Shown in pieces: positions 8,300-16,202 of a DNA stretch of 64,000 nt. Location: NCBI GenBank assembly GCA_017411325.1, contig JAFQQJ010000065.1:62001-126000 (forward strand), given 5' to 3'. The position numbers were made by a program, and so were the translations under genes. Position 1 is the stretch's first letter; the number at the start of each line of letters is the position of its first letter. A model generated the notes under the pieces. That model was not told the origin of the DNA, did not search any database, and saw only the letters and a list, made by a program, of their open reading frames with translations. Source of the DNA: Clostridia bacterium. GTDB taxonomy: Bacteria; Bacillota; Clostridia; CAKSNL01; HGM11501.

Positions 8300-9143
8300 T
8301 TACATCACCGCCTTTTTTAAGGAGATTGCAGCTTTCCTCGTGTCTTCTTCTCTCAAAATCCTTATACATAGCTCCGCGCATTATTGCCTCGTCAAAATCA
8401 ATTAAATGACCGTCAAACTCAGGCCCGTCAACGCAGGCAAATTTAACCTCTCCGCCAACGGTAAGACGGCAACCGCCGCACATACCCGTTCCGTCAATCA
8501 TAATGGGGTTCATACTCGCAACGGTTTTTATTCCGTATTCCTTTGTTAAGGCGCAAACAAATTTCATCATAATAAGAGGCCCGATTGTAATTACCTCATC
8601 GTATTTATTTCCGCTTTCAATCAATCCTTTAAGGGCATCGGTAACAAGGCCCTTTTCGCCCTTTGATCCGTCATCGGTCATAAGAGTGAAGGTACTTGAT
8701 GCAGCTTTGAATTCATCCTCTAAAATTACAAGCTCTTCGTTTCTGAAGCCTGCAACAACGTCAACATGACAGCCCGATTCGTAAAGCTTTTTAGCCACGG
8801 GATAGGCAATGGCACAGCCCACACCGCCGCCTACAATTGCAACCTTTTTAAGCCCTTCTGTTTCCGTTGCTCTTCCAAGAGGTCCTGCAAAGTCAGAAAT
8901 ATAATCCCCTTCAGAAAGTGCATTAAGCTTTTCGGTGGTTTCGCCCACTATCTGAAAAATTATGGTAACGGTACCCTTTTCTCTGTCAAAGTCGGCAATG
9001 GTTAAGGGAATTCTTTCCCCTTCTTCATCCACCCTTAAAATAATAAACTGCCCCGGCTCTGCCTTTTTAGCCACGCGGGGGGAAGCAATATCCATAAGAG
9101 TAACCGTTTTATTTAAAGATTTTTTTCTTACAATTTTGTACAT
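8292..9143 (-). CDS. nfnA: NfnA-like ferredoxin-NADP reductase subunit (FAD and [2Fe-2S])
   Basis: A 283-residue protein of the dihydroorotate dehydrogenase electron-transfer-subunit type. It has an FAD-binding beta-barrel (GQFIILRVDEEGERIPLTIADFD), an NAD-binding domain (VAIVGGGVGCAIAYPVAK) and a C-terminal [2Fe-2S] motif (GMCGGCRLTVGGEVKFACVDGP). I choose the ATG at 9143 (MYKIVRKKSL), the family start; the 28 codons available upstream lie in a hairpin region and are not protein-like. It pairs with the downstream GltD-like gene, with which it overlaps, as in characterised nfnAB operons. It probably supplies NADPH or balances ferredoxin during fermentation. Confidence 0.87.
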   Translation of the reverse strand: MYKIVRKKSLNKTVTLMDIASPRVAKKAEPGQFIILRVDEEGERIPLTIADFDREKGTVTIIFQIVGETTEKLNALSEGDYISDFAGPLGRATETEGLKKVAIVGGGVGCAIAYPVAKKLYESGCHVDVVAGFRNEELVILEDEFKAASSTFTLMTDDGSKGEKGLVTDALKGLIESGNKYDEVITIGPLIMMKFVCALTKEYGIKTVASMNPIMIDGTGMCGGCRLTVGGEVKFACVDGPEFDGHLIDFDEAIMRGAMYKDFERRRHEESCNLLKKGGDVNG

Positions 9144-9172
9144 AAAAACACATCCATTATCATTAAAGGCAT

Positions 9173-9245
9173 AGCCCTTGCTTATAGAAACGCATTGTTC
9201 ATTCCTATAAGCAAGGGCTAATCGCAAGCGATCAGCCCTTTTTTT
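9173..9245. promoter_or_regulatory. Two mutually exclusive hairpins between gdhA and nfnA
   Basis: A perfect 15-bp inverted repeat (AGCCCTTGCTTATAG at 9173-9187 and its complement at 9205-9219) shares seven bases with a second hairpin (AAGGGCT at 9213-9219 with AGCCCTT at 9234-9240), which is followed by a T-run at 9239-9245. Read on the plus strand this is anti-terminator then terminator. Read on the minus strand, where both flanking genes lie, it is a leader or 3'-UTR with alternative structures but no T-run. Function unknown. Confidence 0.6.
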
Positions 9246-9264
9246 ATTTAACTAAGGTTAATTA

Positions 9265-10617
9265 TTATACACAACCCTGAGCCTTCATAGCTTCTGCAAC
9301 CTTGATGAAGCCTGCAATATTTGCACCTGCAACAAGATCATCGCCGAGACCGTAGTCGTTGGCTGCCTTTACGGAAGCGTCGAAGATGTTCTTCATAATT
9401 GTCTTAAGCTTTTCGTCAACTTCTTCTGCGCTCCAGCTGTAACGCATGGAGTTCTGGGACATTTCAAGGCCTGATACGGATACGCCGCCTGCATTAACTG
9501 CCTTGGAAGGAGCGATGATTACGCCGTTTTCCTTAAGGTATGCAACAGCTTCGTTTGTTGTGGGCATATTGGAAACCTCAACATAGTACTTAACGCCGTT
9601 AGCAACGATTTTTTCTGCTTCTGCCATTCCGACTTCGTTCTGAGTTGCGCAGGGCATAACGATATCAACCTTTGTGCCCCAGGGCTTTTCACCCTTGAAG
9701 AAGGGAACGCCGAACTTATCCGCATAGTCTTCAACTCTGTTTCTGCAGGAAGCTCTCATTTCAAGCATAAAGTCTATCTTTTCTTCTGTGCATACGCCGT
9801 CTTCATCGTATATGTAACCGTCGGGACCGGAAATTGTTACAACCTTACCGCCGAGCTCGGTTATCTTCTTAACAGTACCCCATGCAACGTTACCGAAACC
9901 GGAAATTGCAAAGGTCTTGCCCTTTATATCGTCTCCGAAATGCTTGAGCATTTCAACTGTATAGTAAACTGCGCCGTAGCCTGTTGCTTCGGGACGGATT
10001 AATGAACCGCCGTAGGGAATTCCCTTACCTGTAAGAACGCCTGTGAATTCGTTCTTAAGTCTCTTATACTGACCGAAAAGGTAGCCGATTTCTCTTGCAC
10101 CAACACCGATGTCACCTGCGGGAACGTCAAGGTCTGCACCGATATGTCTGTAAAGCTCTGTCATAAAGCTCTGGCAGAAACGCATAACTTCAGCATCGGA
10201 CTTGCCCTGAGGATCAAAGTCCGAACCGCCCTTACCGCCGCCCATGGGAAGGGATGTAAGGCTATTCTTAAATGTCTGCTCAAAGCCTAAGAATTTAATG
10301 ATACCGGAATATACGTTGGGAGCAAAACGAAGACCTCCCTTGTAAGGACCTATAGCAGAGTTAAACTGTACACGGAAACCTCTGTTTACCTGAACCTTAC
10401 CGTTGTCATCAACCCAGGGAACACGGAATGTAATCTGGCGCTCAGGCTCTACCATTCTTTCAACTACACCTGCATCGATTAAATCCTGTCTCTGATTAAT
10501 TACGGGTTCGATTGTTTCGAGAACTTCAGTAACAGTCTGAATAAATTCGCTCTCTCCTGCGTTTCTCTTCTTGACCTGTTCCAATACGTCGATTAAATAC
10601 TGGTTCTTCAAGCTCAT
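9265..10617 (-). CDS. gdhA: Glutamate dehydrogenase (NADP-type, hexameric)
   Basis: A 450-residue enzyme of the small-subunit hexameric GDH class. It shows YKGGLRFAP and the catalytic-lysine region LPMGGGKGGSDFDP (about residues 110-130), the Rossmann part FAISGFGNVAWG, and a C-terminal closing helix. It catalyses reductive amination of 2-oxoglutarate with ammonium. I use the ATG at 10617 (MSLKNQYL), which has a GGAGG site eight bases upstream; the 11 residues of upstream extension overlap that site. Its own strong promoter and a palindrome lie upstream. NADP preference is inferred from the family and the neighbouring nfnAB genes. Confidence 0.96.
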   Translation of the reverse strand: MSLKNQYLIDVLEQVKKRNAGESEFIQTVTEVLETIEPVINQRQDLIDAGVVERMVEPERQITFRVPWVDDNGKVQVNRGFRVQFNSAIGPYKGGLRFAPNVYSGIIKFLGFEQTFKNSLTSLPMGGGKGGSDFDPQGKSDAEVMRFCQSFMTELYRHIGADLDVPAGDIGVGAREIGYLFGQYKRLKNEFTGVLTGKGIPYGGSLIRPEATGYGAVYYTVEMLKHFGDDIKGKTFAISGFGNVAWGTVKKITELGGKVVTISGPDGYIYDEDGVCTEEKIDFMLEMRASCRNRVEDYADKFGVPFFKGEKPWGTKVDIVMPCATQNEVGMAEAEKIVANGVKYYVEVSNMPTTNEAVAYLKENGVIIAPSKAVNAGGVSVSGLEMSQNSMRYSWSAEEVDEKLKTIMKNIFDASVKAANDYGLGDDLVAGANIAGFIKVAEAMKAQGCV

Positions 10618-10644
10618 AATTATACCTCCAAAATACAAAACTTC

Positions 10645-10663
10645 CAACAATATTATATTGTTG
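10645..10663. promoter_or_regulatory. Palindromic operator candidate in the gdhA leader
   Basis: CAACAATA-TTA-TATTGTTG is a perfect 8-bp inverted repeat with a 3-bp centre. It is placed between the -10 element and the ribosome site of gdhA, where a bound repressor would block transcription. Confidence 0.45.
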
Positions 10664-10669
10664 CGTAAC

Positions 10670-10698
10670 AGTATATATTATTTTTTTCGACATGTCAA
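10670..10698 (-). promoter_or_regulatory. Sigma-A promoter of gdhA
   Basis: On the minus strand TTGACA (10693-10698), a 17-bp spacer and TATACT (10670-10675) form an essentially consensus promoter about 50 bp upstream of the gdhA start. Confidence 0.8.
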
Positions 10699-10825
10699 TA
10701 AAAAAACTTTTCCAAAATTTCCCGATGAAAACTTTTTTAAAAAAATGTCATAGTGAAGGCAAAATGAGAAAAAAGTTTTTGTGTATTTTTTATACATCAT
10801 TGTGAATAATTAAACATAGTTAAAA

Positions 10826-10862
10826 GCAAAACGGCTGTGTCAAATGACACAACCGTAGTTTT
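10826..10862. terminator. Terminator after the PotD-like gene
   Basis: ACGGCTGTGTCA at 10831-10842 pairs with TGACACAACCGT at 10845-10856 around AA. On the minus strand the stem is followed by a T-rich tract, and on the plus strand by TTTTTT. It ends the operon of the orphan solute-binding protein. Confidence 0.8.
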
Positions 10863-11921
10863 TTAAGATGCAAGTATCTTCGTCCACGCATCGGACCAGA
10901 GCTTTTCAGCCTCCTCCGGGAGATATAAGAATATCTCGCAGCGGGAAAGCTCTTCCTCTGTGGGATAGTAGTTTGTATTTTCTCCTATTTCGGGAGGAAG
11001 CATCGAAACAGCCTCTGTGTTGGGCGATGTATAGCCTGTTTCCTCTGCATTACGGAGGGCTATGTCGGGGCGAAGCATAAAGTTTACAAACTTTTCCGCC
11101 AGCTCCTTATGCTCACTCTTTTCAAGAACAACCATTGTATCTATGGCAAGGTTGCTTCCTTCCATGGGAACTGCAGTCATCTCAAGCATTCCGTCGCTTT
11201 CGGCAACAGCCTTATTTCCTTCACCGGAGAATACCAGTGCAAGGGCTGCTTCTCCGTTTAACATTTTATCCCTTACCTCATCGCCGCAGTATGCTAAAAC
11301 ATTACCCTTCTGCTCGATAAGAATTGCTTTGGCTTCCTCGATTTCCGCAGCATTATCTGTATTCATGGAATAGCCGAGATATTTAAGAGCCATACCGAGG
11401 GTATCTCTCATACCGTTTAACATAAGCACATTACCCTTATACTTTTCGTCAAAGAGTATACCGATGCTTGTAACGTCCTCTTTTACCATTTCGGTGTTAT
11501 AAAGAATACCAAGAGTATTCATCATATAAGGAACGGAATATTTGTTTTCGGGATCGTATGAAAGCCCTTTATATTTCCCGTCTATGTATGAAGCATTGGG
11601 AATATTTTCATAGTTAAGCTCGTGAAGCATACCAAGCTCTATCATTTTGGAAACGGTGTATTCCGAGGGGAACACCACGTCATAGCTTGAAGAGCCTGAA
11701 TTCTGAACCTTAGCCATCATTGCCTCGTTACTGTCAAAGGTCTCATATATTACGCGGCAGTTATATTCCTTTTCAAAATCCTTGATAACGCCGTCTGCGA
11801 TATACTCGCCCCAGTTAAATACCTTCAATGTCTCTTTCTTCTCCCCACCGCATCCTGCAAGGAGTAAGGATGCCATAGCGACAACAAGTGCCAATGCCAA
11901 AATTTTTTTCACCTTTACCAA
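10863..11921 (-). CDS. Spermidine/putrescine ABC transporter substrate-binding lipoprotein (PotD-like)
   Basis: A 352-residue lipoprotein: signal peptide with lipobox LLAGC (Cys about residue 24), then VFNWGEYIADGVIKDFEKEYNC, the polyamine-binding PotD/PotF opening, and a typical periplasmic-binding fold. The start codon is a TTG at 11921 with AAAGGA upstream; a GTG three codons later is an alternative. Odd point: no potABC genes adjoin it. It is preceded 35 bp upstream by rsmE in the same direction and followed by a terminator, so it would need permease and ATPase components encoded elsewhere, or acts as a sensor. Polyamine specificity is by family only. Confidence 0.85.
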   Translation of the reverse strand: MVKVKKILALALVVAMASLLLAGCGGEKKETLKVFNWGEYIADGVIKDFEKEYNCRVIYETFDSNEAMMAKVQNSGSSSYDVVFPSEYTVSKMIELGMLHELNYENIPNASYIDGKYKGLSYDPENKYSVPYMMNTLGILYNTEMVKEDVTSIGILFDEKYKGNVLMLNGMRDTLGMALKYLGYSMNTDNAAEIEEAKAILIEQKGNVLAYCGDEVRDKMLNGEAALALVFSGEGNKAVAESDGMLEMTAVPMEGSNLAIDTMVVLEKSEHKELAEKFVNFMLRPDIALRNAEETGYTSPNTEAVSMLPPEIGENTNYYPTEEELSRCEIFLYLPEEAEKLWSDAWTKILAS

Positions 11922-11956
11922 TCTTTCCTTTCGTTTCTAAAATTATATAAACACGC

Positions 11957-12670
11957 TCAGCCCATTTCGCCAAGAGTGCTCATTACTATTGCAATAACCG
12001 TGCTTCCCGCAGTTTCCGTGCGGAGGATTCTTTTACCCAAAGTAATTATCCTCGCGCCCTTTTTGCTTCCCATATCCACCTCGGAAGGATCAAATCCGCC
12101 CTCGGGACCGATTATTATACCCACTGTTTTAACATCTGTCGGAATTTCCGAAAGAGAGCCGTCCTTTGCCTCTTCATAGGGAAAAAGCGCCAGCTCCTTT
12201 TCAGTAAGTGAAGCTATTGCTTCGGAAAAGTTTACGGCAGAGTGTACCTTCGGGATAATTCCTCTTCCGCATTGCTTTGCCGCCTCAAATGCAATTTTCT
12301 GCCAGCGGTCACTTTTTTCTCCCTTGGCAACGCATCTTTTTGAAAGTACGGGATAAATTTCATAAACCCCAAGCTCCACCGCTTTCTGAATGATGGAATC
12401 CATCTTCCCGGATTTCGGAATGCACTGATAAAGCGTTACCTTTGTTTCGGGCTCGGCGGGGCAGGCTTTCTTACCGTTTATTTTTAATAAAACTTCTTCC
12501 TTTGTGATTTTTTCAATTTCACAAAAGTAGTCCATACCCTCTTTGTCGCAGACGGTTAATTCATCTCCTATCTGCATACGGAGCACTCTCGAGATATGAT
12601 TTACATCGTCTCCCGTGACAGTTATATTATCACTTAAAACCTGACATTTGTCAACAAAAAATTTAGGCAT
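11957..12670 (-). CDS. rsmE: 16S rRNA (uracil1498-N3)-methyltransferase
   Basis: A 237-residue SPOUT-class methyltransferase. It has an N-terminal PUA-like domain (VTGDDVNHISRVLRMQIGDELTVCD) and the C-terminal knot with IIGPEGGFDPSEVDM and LGKRILRTETAG, the SAM-binding signature of RsmE. It methylates U1498 of 16S rRNA. Its ATG immediately follows the stop codon of the upstream gene (TAAATG), with the ribosome site inside that gene, so the two are translationally coupled. Confidence 0.93.
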   Translation of the reverse strand: MPKFFVDKCQVLSDNITVTGDDVNHISRVLRMQIGDELTVCDKEGMDYFCEIEKITKEEVLLKINGKKACPAEPETKVTLYQCIPKSGKMDSIIQKAVELGVYEIYPVLSKRCVAKGEKSDRWQKIAFEAAKQCGRGIIPKVHSAVNFSEAIASLTEKELALFPYEEAKDGSLSEIPTDVKTVGIIIGPEGGFDPSEVDMGSKKGARIITLGKRILRTETAGSTVIAIVMSTLGEMG

Positions 12671-13366
12671 TTATTTCACCTTTTTTCCTTCCGCTTCACT
12701 TAGCAGAGTTTTTTTAAGCTTTGCGTAGCTTTTAAGCTCTTTTCTGCACTTATCCGTTATTGTATAGCTTTTTCCGTTTTTACTGAACCAGCCGTAGTAA
12801 TTGCTCTCAATTATGGACTTTGCCCTGGGGTTTCCCGACAAATAAGGAATATCGGCCATTTTTATTTCGCCGTATTTTTCCGAAAGTGCCGCAATCAGTA
12901 TGGCACGCTCCCGGTAAACCGTCATTGTTTTCCCGTTGGTGCCGCCCACATTTTCGTCCCCGTGGCGAAGGGAAAATTCGTCCATCATCTTTTCCCTGGT
13001 CTTTTTCGACCGACTTATGGCACCCCTGCGGTCAAATTCCTTTGCCTCAAAGGTAATTTTCGCCTCATCCTCCCTTACGGTGATAAGGCCTATTTCAAGC
13101 CGACGCAGTACATGGGATATATTTTGTCTTTTCTTTAAGGCTGCCCTTTTTGCAGGAGGTACGGCGATATATACCTTGTCTGCCACCTTCTGCCTCAGTG
13201 CCGCCTGAACGATTACGTCAAGATTTAAGGATAGCTTAAGCTCTATTGCCACGGTTTCGCCGTCCTTTACCGCAAGGACATCGGCATCAAGCACCTCCGC
13301 CTTTACGGAATATCCCATATTTTCAAAAAGAGTTTTTACCGGCATATATAAATCTGTTTCCGGCAT
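12671..13366 (-). CDS. DUF2161-like (PD-(D/E)XK-type) protein
   Basis: A 231-residue protein. The N-terminal half contains a restriction-endonuclease-like core: GYSVKAEVLDADVLAVKDGETVAIELKLSLNLDVIVQA, where Asp and the E-x-K pair (IELKL) fit a PD-(D/E)XK active site. The C-terminal half looks like a winged-helix DNA-binding region (SGNPRAKSIIESNYYGWF, a DUF2161 feature). Start chosen at the ATG at 13366 (MPETDLYMPV), preceded by AAAGGAGT. It is the first gene of an operon with rsmE and potD, divergent from exonuclease III. Nuclease activity is an inference from the fold; biological role unknown. Confidence 0.75.
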   Translation of the reverse strand: MPETDLYMPVKTLFENMGYSVKAEVLDADVLAVKDGETVAIELKLSLNLDVIVQAALRQKVADKVYIAVPPAKRAALKKRQNISHVLRRLEIGLITVREDEAKITFEAKEFDRRGAISRSKKTREKMMDEFSLRHGDENVGGTNGKTMTVYRERAILIAALSEKYGEIKMADIPYLSGNPRAKSIIESNYYGWFSKNGKSYTITDKCRKELKSYAKLKKTLLSEAEGKKVK

Positions 13367-13384
13367 TTTTATAACTCCTTTCCG

Positions 13385-13413
13385 TTGACTTAATATGAAA
13401 TATAGTGTATAAT
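13385..13413 (+). promoter_or_regulatory. Sigma-A promoter of the exonuclease III gene
   Basis: TTGACT (13385-13390), 17-bp spacer, TATAAT (13408-13413). The predicted start point gives a leader of barely ten bases that already holds the GAGGTG ribosome site. Confidence 0.8.
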
Positions 13414-13431
13414 ATTTCCGAGGTGTTGTCA

Positions 13432-14181
13432 ATGAAAAAATTTATTTCCTGGAATGTAAACGGTCTTCGTGCCGTATATCAGAAGGGCTTTTCCGAAATC
13501 TTTTTAAATCTTGATGCGGATATTTTCTGTCTTCAGGAAACAAAGATGCAAGAAGGGCAGCTGGATTTAGACTTTCCTATCTACCATAAATATTTTAACT
13601 ATGCCGAAAAGAAGGGCTATTCGGGTACGGCGGTTTTCTCAAAAGAAGAGCCTTTGGCAGTTACCTACGGACTTGGGATTCCCGAGCACGATACCGAGGG
13701 CAGAGTGATAACTTTGGAATTTCCCGACTTCTACTTTGTCTGCTGCTACACTCCCAATTCGCAGGACGGCTTAAAGCGCCTTTCCTACCGTATGGAATGG
13801 GAGGATGCAATGCGGGGCTACCTTTCCTCATTAAAGGAGAAAAAGCACGTTGTCTATACCGGGGACTTAAATGTTGCCCACGAGGAAATTGACCTTAAAA
13901 ATCCCAAAACCAACACGAAAAACCCCGGCTTTACAATAGAGGAGCGTGAAAAGTTTTCTGAGCTTTTGGCATCGGGCTTTCACGATACCTTCCGCACCCT
14001 CTATCCCGACACCGTAACCTATTCCTGGTGGAGCTATCGCTTCAGCGCCAGGGAGAAAAACGCAGGATGGAGAATTGACTATTTTGTAACCGACACCATG
14101 GATTTTGTAATAGACAGTAAAATCCACACAGAGATTTACGGTTCCGACCATTGTCCGGTGGAACTGCTCGCTGATTTATAA
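13432..14181 (+). CDS. xth: Exodeoxyribonuclease III (ExoA-type AP endonuclease)
   Basis: A 249-residue EEP-family nuclease. Metal and catalytic motifs are present: KFISWNVNGLR at the start, FCLQETKMQ (metal-binding Glu), TGDLNVAHEEIDL, WWSYRFSAREKNAGWRIDYF and the final GSDHCPVEL with the catalytic His. It incises at abasic sites in base-excision repair. The ATG at 13432 is preceded by GAGGTG. It is monocistronic, with its own promoter and terminator. Confidence 0.95.
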   Translation: MKKFISWNVNGLRAVYQKGFSEIFLNLDADIFCLQETKMQEGQLDLDFPIYHKYFNYAEKKGYSGTAVFSKEEPLAVTYGLGIPEHDTEGRVITLEFPDFYFVCCYTPNSQDGLKRLSYRMEWEDAMRGYLSSLKEKKHVVYTGDLNVAHEEIDLKNPKTNTKNPGFTIEEREKFSELLASGFHDTFRTLYPDTVTYSWWSYRFSAREKNAGWRIDYFVTDTMDFVIDSKIHTEIYGSDHCPVELLADL

Positions 14182-14185
14182 AGAT

Positions 14186-14216
14186 AAAACGGAACTGCAA
14201 AGCAGTTCCGTTTTTT
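14186..14216. terminator. Bidirectional terminator
   Basis: Stem AAAACGGAACTGC / GCAGTTCCGTTTT with T-run on the plus strand, placed between the convergent exonuclease gene and the operon of stalk-domain proteins. Confidence 0.85.
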
Positions 14217-14217
14217 C

Positions 14218-14472
14218 TTATATTTCTTCCGGCTTAATGCCATTTGATTCAAGCAGTTTTATAAGCCTTTCAAGGTATTTTATTTTTTTATGATTGATCG
14301 GCGGATTTTCCAGGTCTCCGTAATCGCCGCCTACGCTTTGGTAGCTTCTTTCTCCGATACACATATTAAGAAGCTTTCCCCATTCAAGTTCTTTTTCTTC
14401 CTTAAGAAGCTTTTCAAACGTTTCCAAAGGCTCGCCGTGAAACATCATATATATTAAATCATCTGTACACAT
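14218..14472 (-). CDS. Small hypothetical protein
   Basis: An 84-residue, charged, mostly helical protein without signal peptide or membrane segment. The ATG at 14472 has a GAGGG ribosome site and lies 7 bp after the stop codon of the secreted protein upstream, so it is probably the last gene of that operon. I do not recognise a family. The position suggests an accessory or immunity-like cytoplasmic partner, but nothing in the sequence shows this. Confidence 0.65.
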   Translation of the reverse strand: MCTDDLIYMMFHGEPLETFEKLLKEEKELEWGKLLNMCIGERSYQSVGGDYGDLENPPINHKKIKYLERLIKLLESNGIKPEEI

Positions 14473-14479
14473 AATGCCC

Positions 14480-16162
14480 TCACTTTTCCAAATTAACCTT
14501 TACAACCTTTCCGTCTGTACCGTAGAGCATATAGTTATCGCATATGGATACCCATGAAGCGGCATCGCTGCATCTGAAGTCCACCTTTTCTCCCGCTATC
14601 TCATTGTATCCCGGAACAAATAAACGAACTTCATCATCGGGAGATTCCCCTGCTGTATAAACCGCCATAAAAATATCTCCCGAAGAAACATAAGTGCCGG
14701 TATTGGTTGAAAATATTTCTTTGGCCACAGAAAGCCCGTCTCCGTATGCACCGAATGAGGATAAAACTATTGTTCTTGCTCCGTCAAGGGATTTCATACA
14801 GGCATAAATATCATACCCTCCCCTTGAGGCAAGCATCACCATATCAGGTCTTTCGCTTCCGTCATATATGAGCTTTGAAACTCCTGTTACCTCAAGGTAT
14901 CTGTATAAAGAGCCACCATTACCGTAGACAATCATTGTGCTGTTTGGCTGCATTGCCGCAACCCATCCGCTGTAAACATGGAAGGCACCTTCAGCCTTGT
15001 CTATGATTTTTTCTACGGTATTTTTATTTGTATCAATGGCGTAAATTCCGCTTTCATATCCTTCTGTCTCATAGTCATACGCCATAAAGTATATTTTATC
15101 TCCGAATATTTTTATGCACTCATTTTCGGGCGTTCTGTCGTAAAACTTTCCGTTTACGCTTCTGCATCCTACTCTTACCCTGCCGGGAAGATCAGGCATT
15201 TCATAGCTTTCTCCGTTTTTTGTATAGGTGATTTTTGTTGCAGAATCAAAATAGGGATTTTCGCAAAATACCGTAATTTCACCGTTTCTCACTTCAATTT
15301 CGGAATAGCCGTGGGCAGAATATACATAGGAATCGGGCTTTTTCTCCTCTGCGGTTCTGTTTTCAGCATCAAGCTTATAAAACTTCTGCGTTGACATAAC
15401 GGGGCTTGTGCCCGCCCAATATTTGATATAAATTCCGTCGCTGCTTTTTATAAAGGATGCCGACCTTGAAAGATTGGTGTCGGGAAGCTGATGGATTACA
15501 TACGCATCGTCAATTCTTTCGTGAAATGCCGCATAGATAACATTCGCATCGCCCGATTTTCCGTTGTAATAATAGTATTCTCCGTCGAAAATGGCAGAGC
15601 CCGATATATTCGGAAGATTAACTGTTTCCGTTTTCGGATTTGATGAATTTATCTTAAGCCCCGCTTCATTGTCAAAAGAGTATTCCCAGCCGAATTCATC
15701 GTGGGCAAAACGCCAGGTAAGGGGAAAATACGTCACGTCACGGAAGGTTAAAAGCGGATACTCTTCCTTTGAGTTTGTAATTTCCTTACCGTTTACAATT
15801 ATGTTGAAACTGCATACGGATAAATAGTCGTTTCTTAAAGTGTCAAAGTCAATATCATAGTCTCTGTAAGCACAGGTGATATTTTTCTTTTCTATTGAAA
15901 GGGTTTTTGTTTCGTCATCCCATGCGGTTTCAAGCCCTAAGAAACGGCAATCGTGATAGGTCATGGGAAAATAGGTTATGTCCTTATACACAAGAAGGGG
16001 GAACTGCCTTCTTCCGCTTTCAATCTTCTGCCCGTTAAGGGTTACCGTAAATTCCGGGATCGACGCATCGGAAATTGAAATTTTCACGTCCGATGCTATC
16101 GAAACATTAATTGTCATAATCATCATAAATGCTGTCAATAATATTAAAAGTTTTTTCATCAT
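14480..16162 (-). CDS. Secreted protein: two stalk (copper-amine-oxidase-N-like) domains plus beta-propeller-like region
   Basis: 560 residues. A signal peptide (about 1-23, ending IASDV) is followed by two copies of a stalk-type repeat, each containing a [FL]-x-DITYFPMTYHDCRFLGLE or FRDVTYFPLTWRFAHDEFGWE motif (about 30-100 and 115-180). The C-terminal 370 residues contain repeated strand patterns such as FDGEYYYYNGKSGD and GDKIYFMAYDYE, suggesting a DUF5050/WD-like propeller. It is the third gene of an operon with two similar secreted proteins. No catalytic motif is visible. The stalk label comes from the copper amine oxidase N-domain family, which is non-catalytic here. Confidence 0.75.
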   Translation of the reverse strand: MMKKLLILLTAFMMIMTINVSIASDVKISISDASIPEFTVTLNGQKIESGRRQFPLLVYKDITYFPMTYHDCRFLGLETAWDDETKTLSIEKKNITCAYRDYDIDFDTLRNDYLSVCSFNIIVNGKEITNSKEEYPLLTFRDVTYFPLTWRFAHDEFGWEYSFDNEAGLKINSSNPKTETVNLPNISGSAIFDGEYYYYNGKSGDANVIYAAFHERIDDAYVIHQLPDTNLSRSASFIKSSDGIYIKYWAGTSPVMSTQKFYKLDAENRTAEEKKPDSYVYSAHGYSEIEVRNGEITVFCENPYFDSATKITYTKNGESYEMPDLPGRVRVGCRSVNGKFYDRTPENECIKIFGDKIYFMAYDYETEGYESGIYAIDTNKNTVEKIIDKAEGAFHVYSGWVAAMQPNSTMIVYGNGGSLYRYLEVTGVSKLIYDGSERPDMVMLASRGGYDIYACMKSLDGARTIVLSSFGAYGDGLSVAKEIFSTNTGTYVSSGDIFMAVYTAGESPDDEVRLFVPGYNEIAGEKVDFRCSDAASWVSICDNYMLYGTDGKVVKVNLEK

Positions 16163-16202
16163 ATTACCGCCTTTCTTGATTTTTTCTATCTTGCAGATAT
16201 CC

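Noticed and set aside
9144..9227. N-terminal extension of NfnA by 28 codons
   Set aside because: The sequence is part of an inverted repeat, has poor protein character and the family starts at MYKIV.
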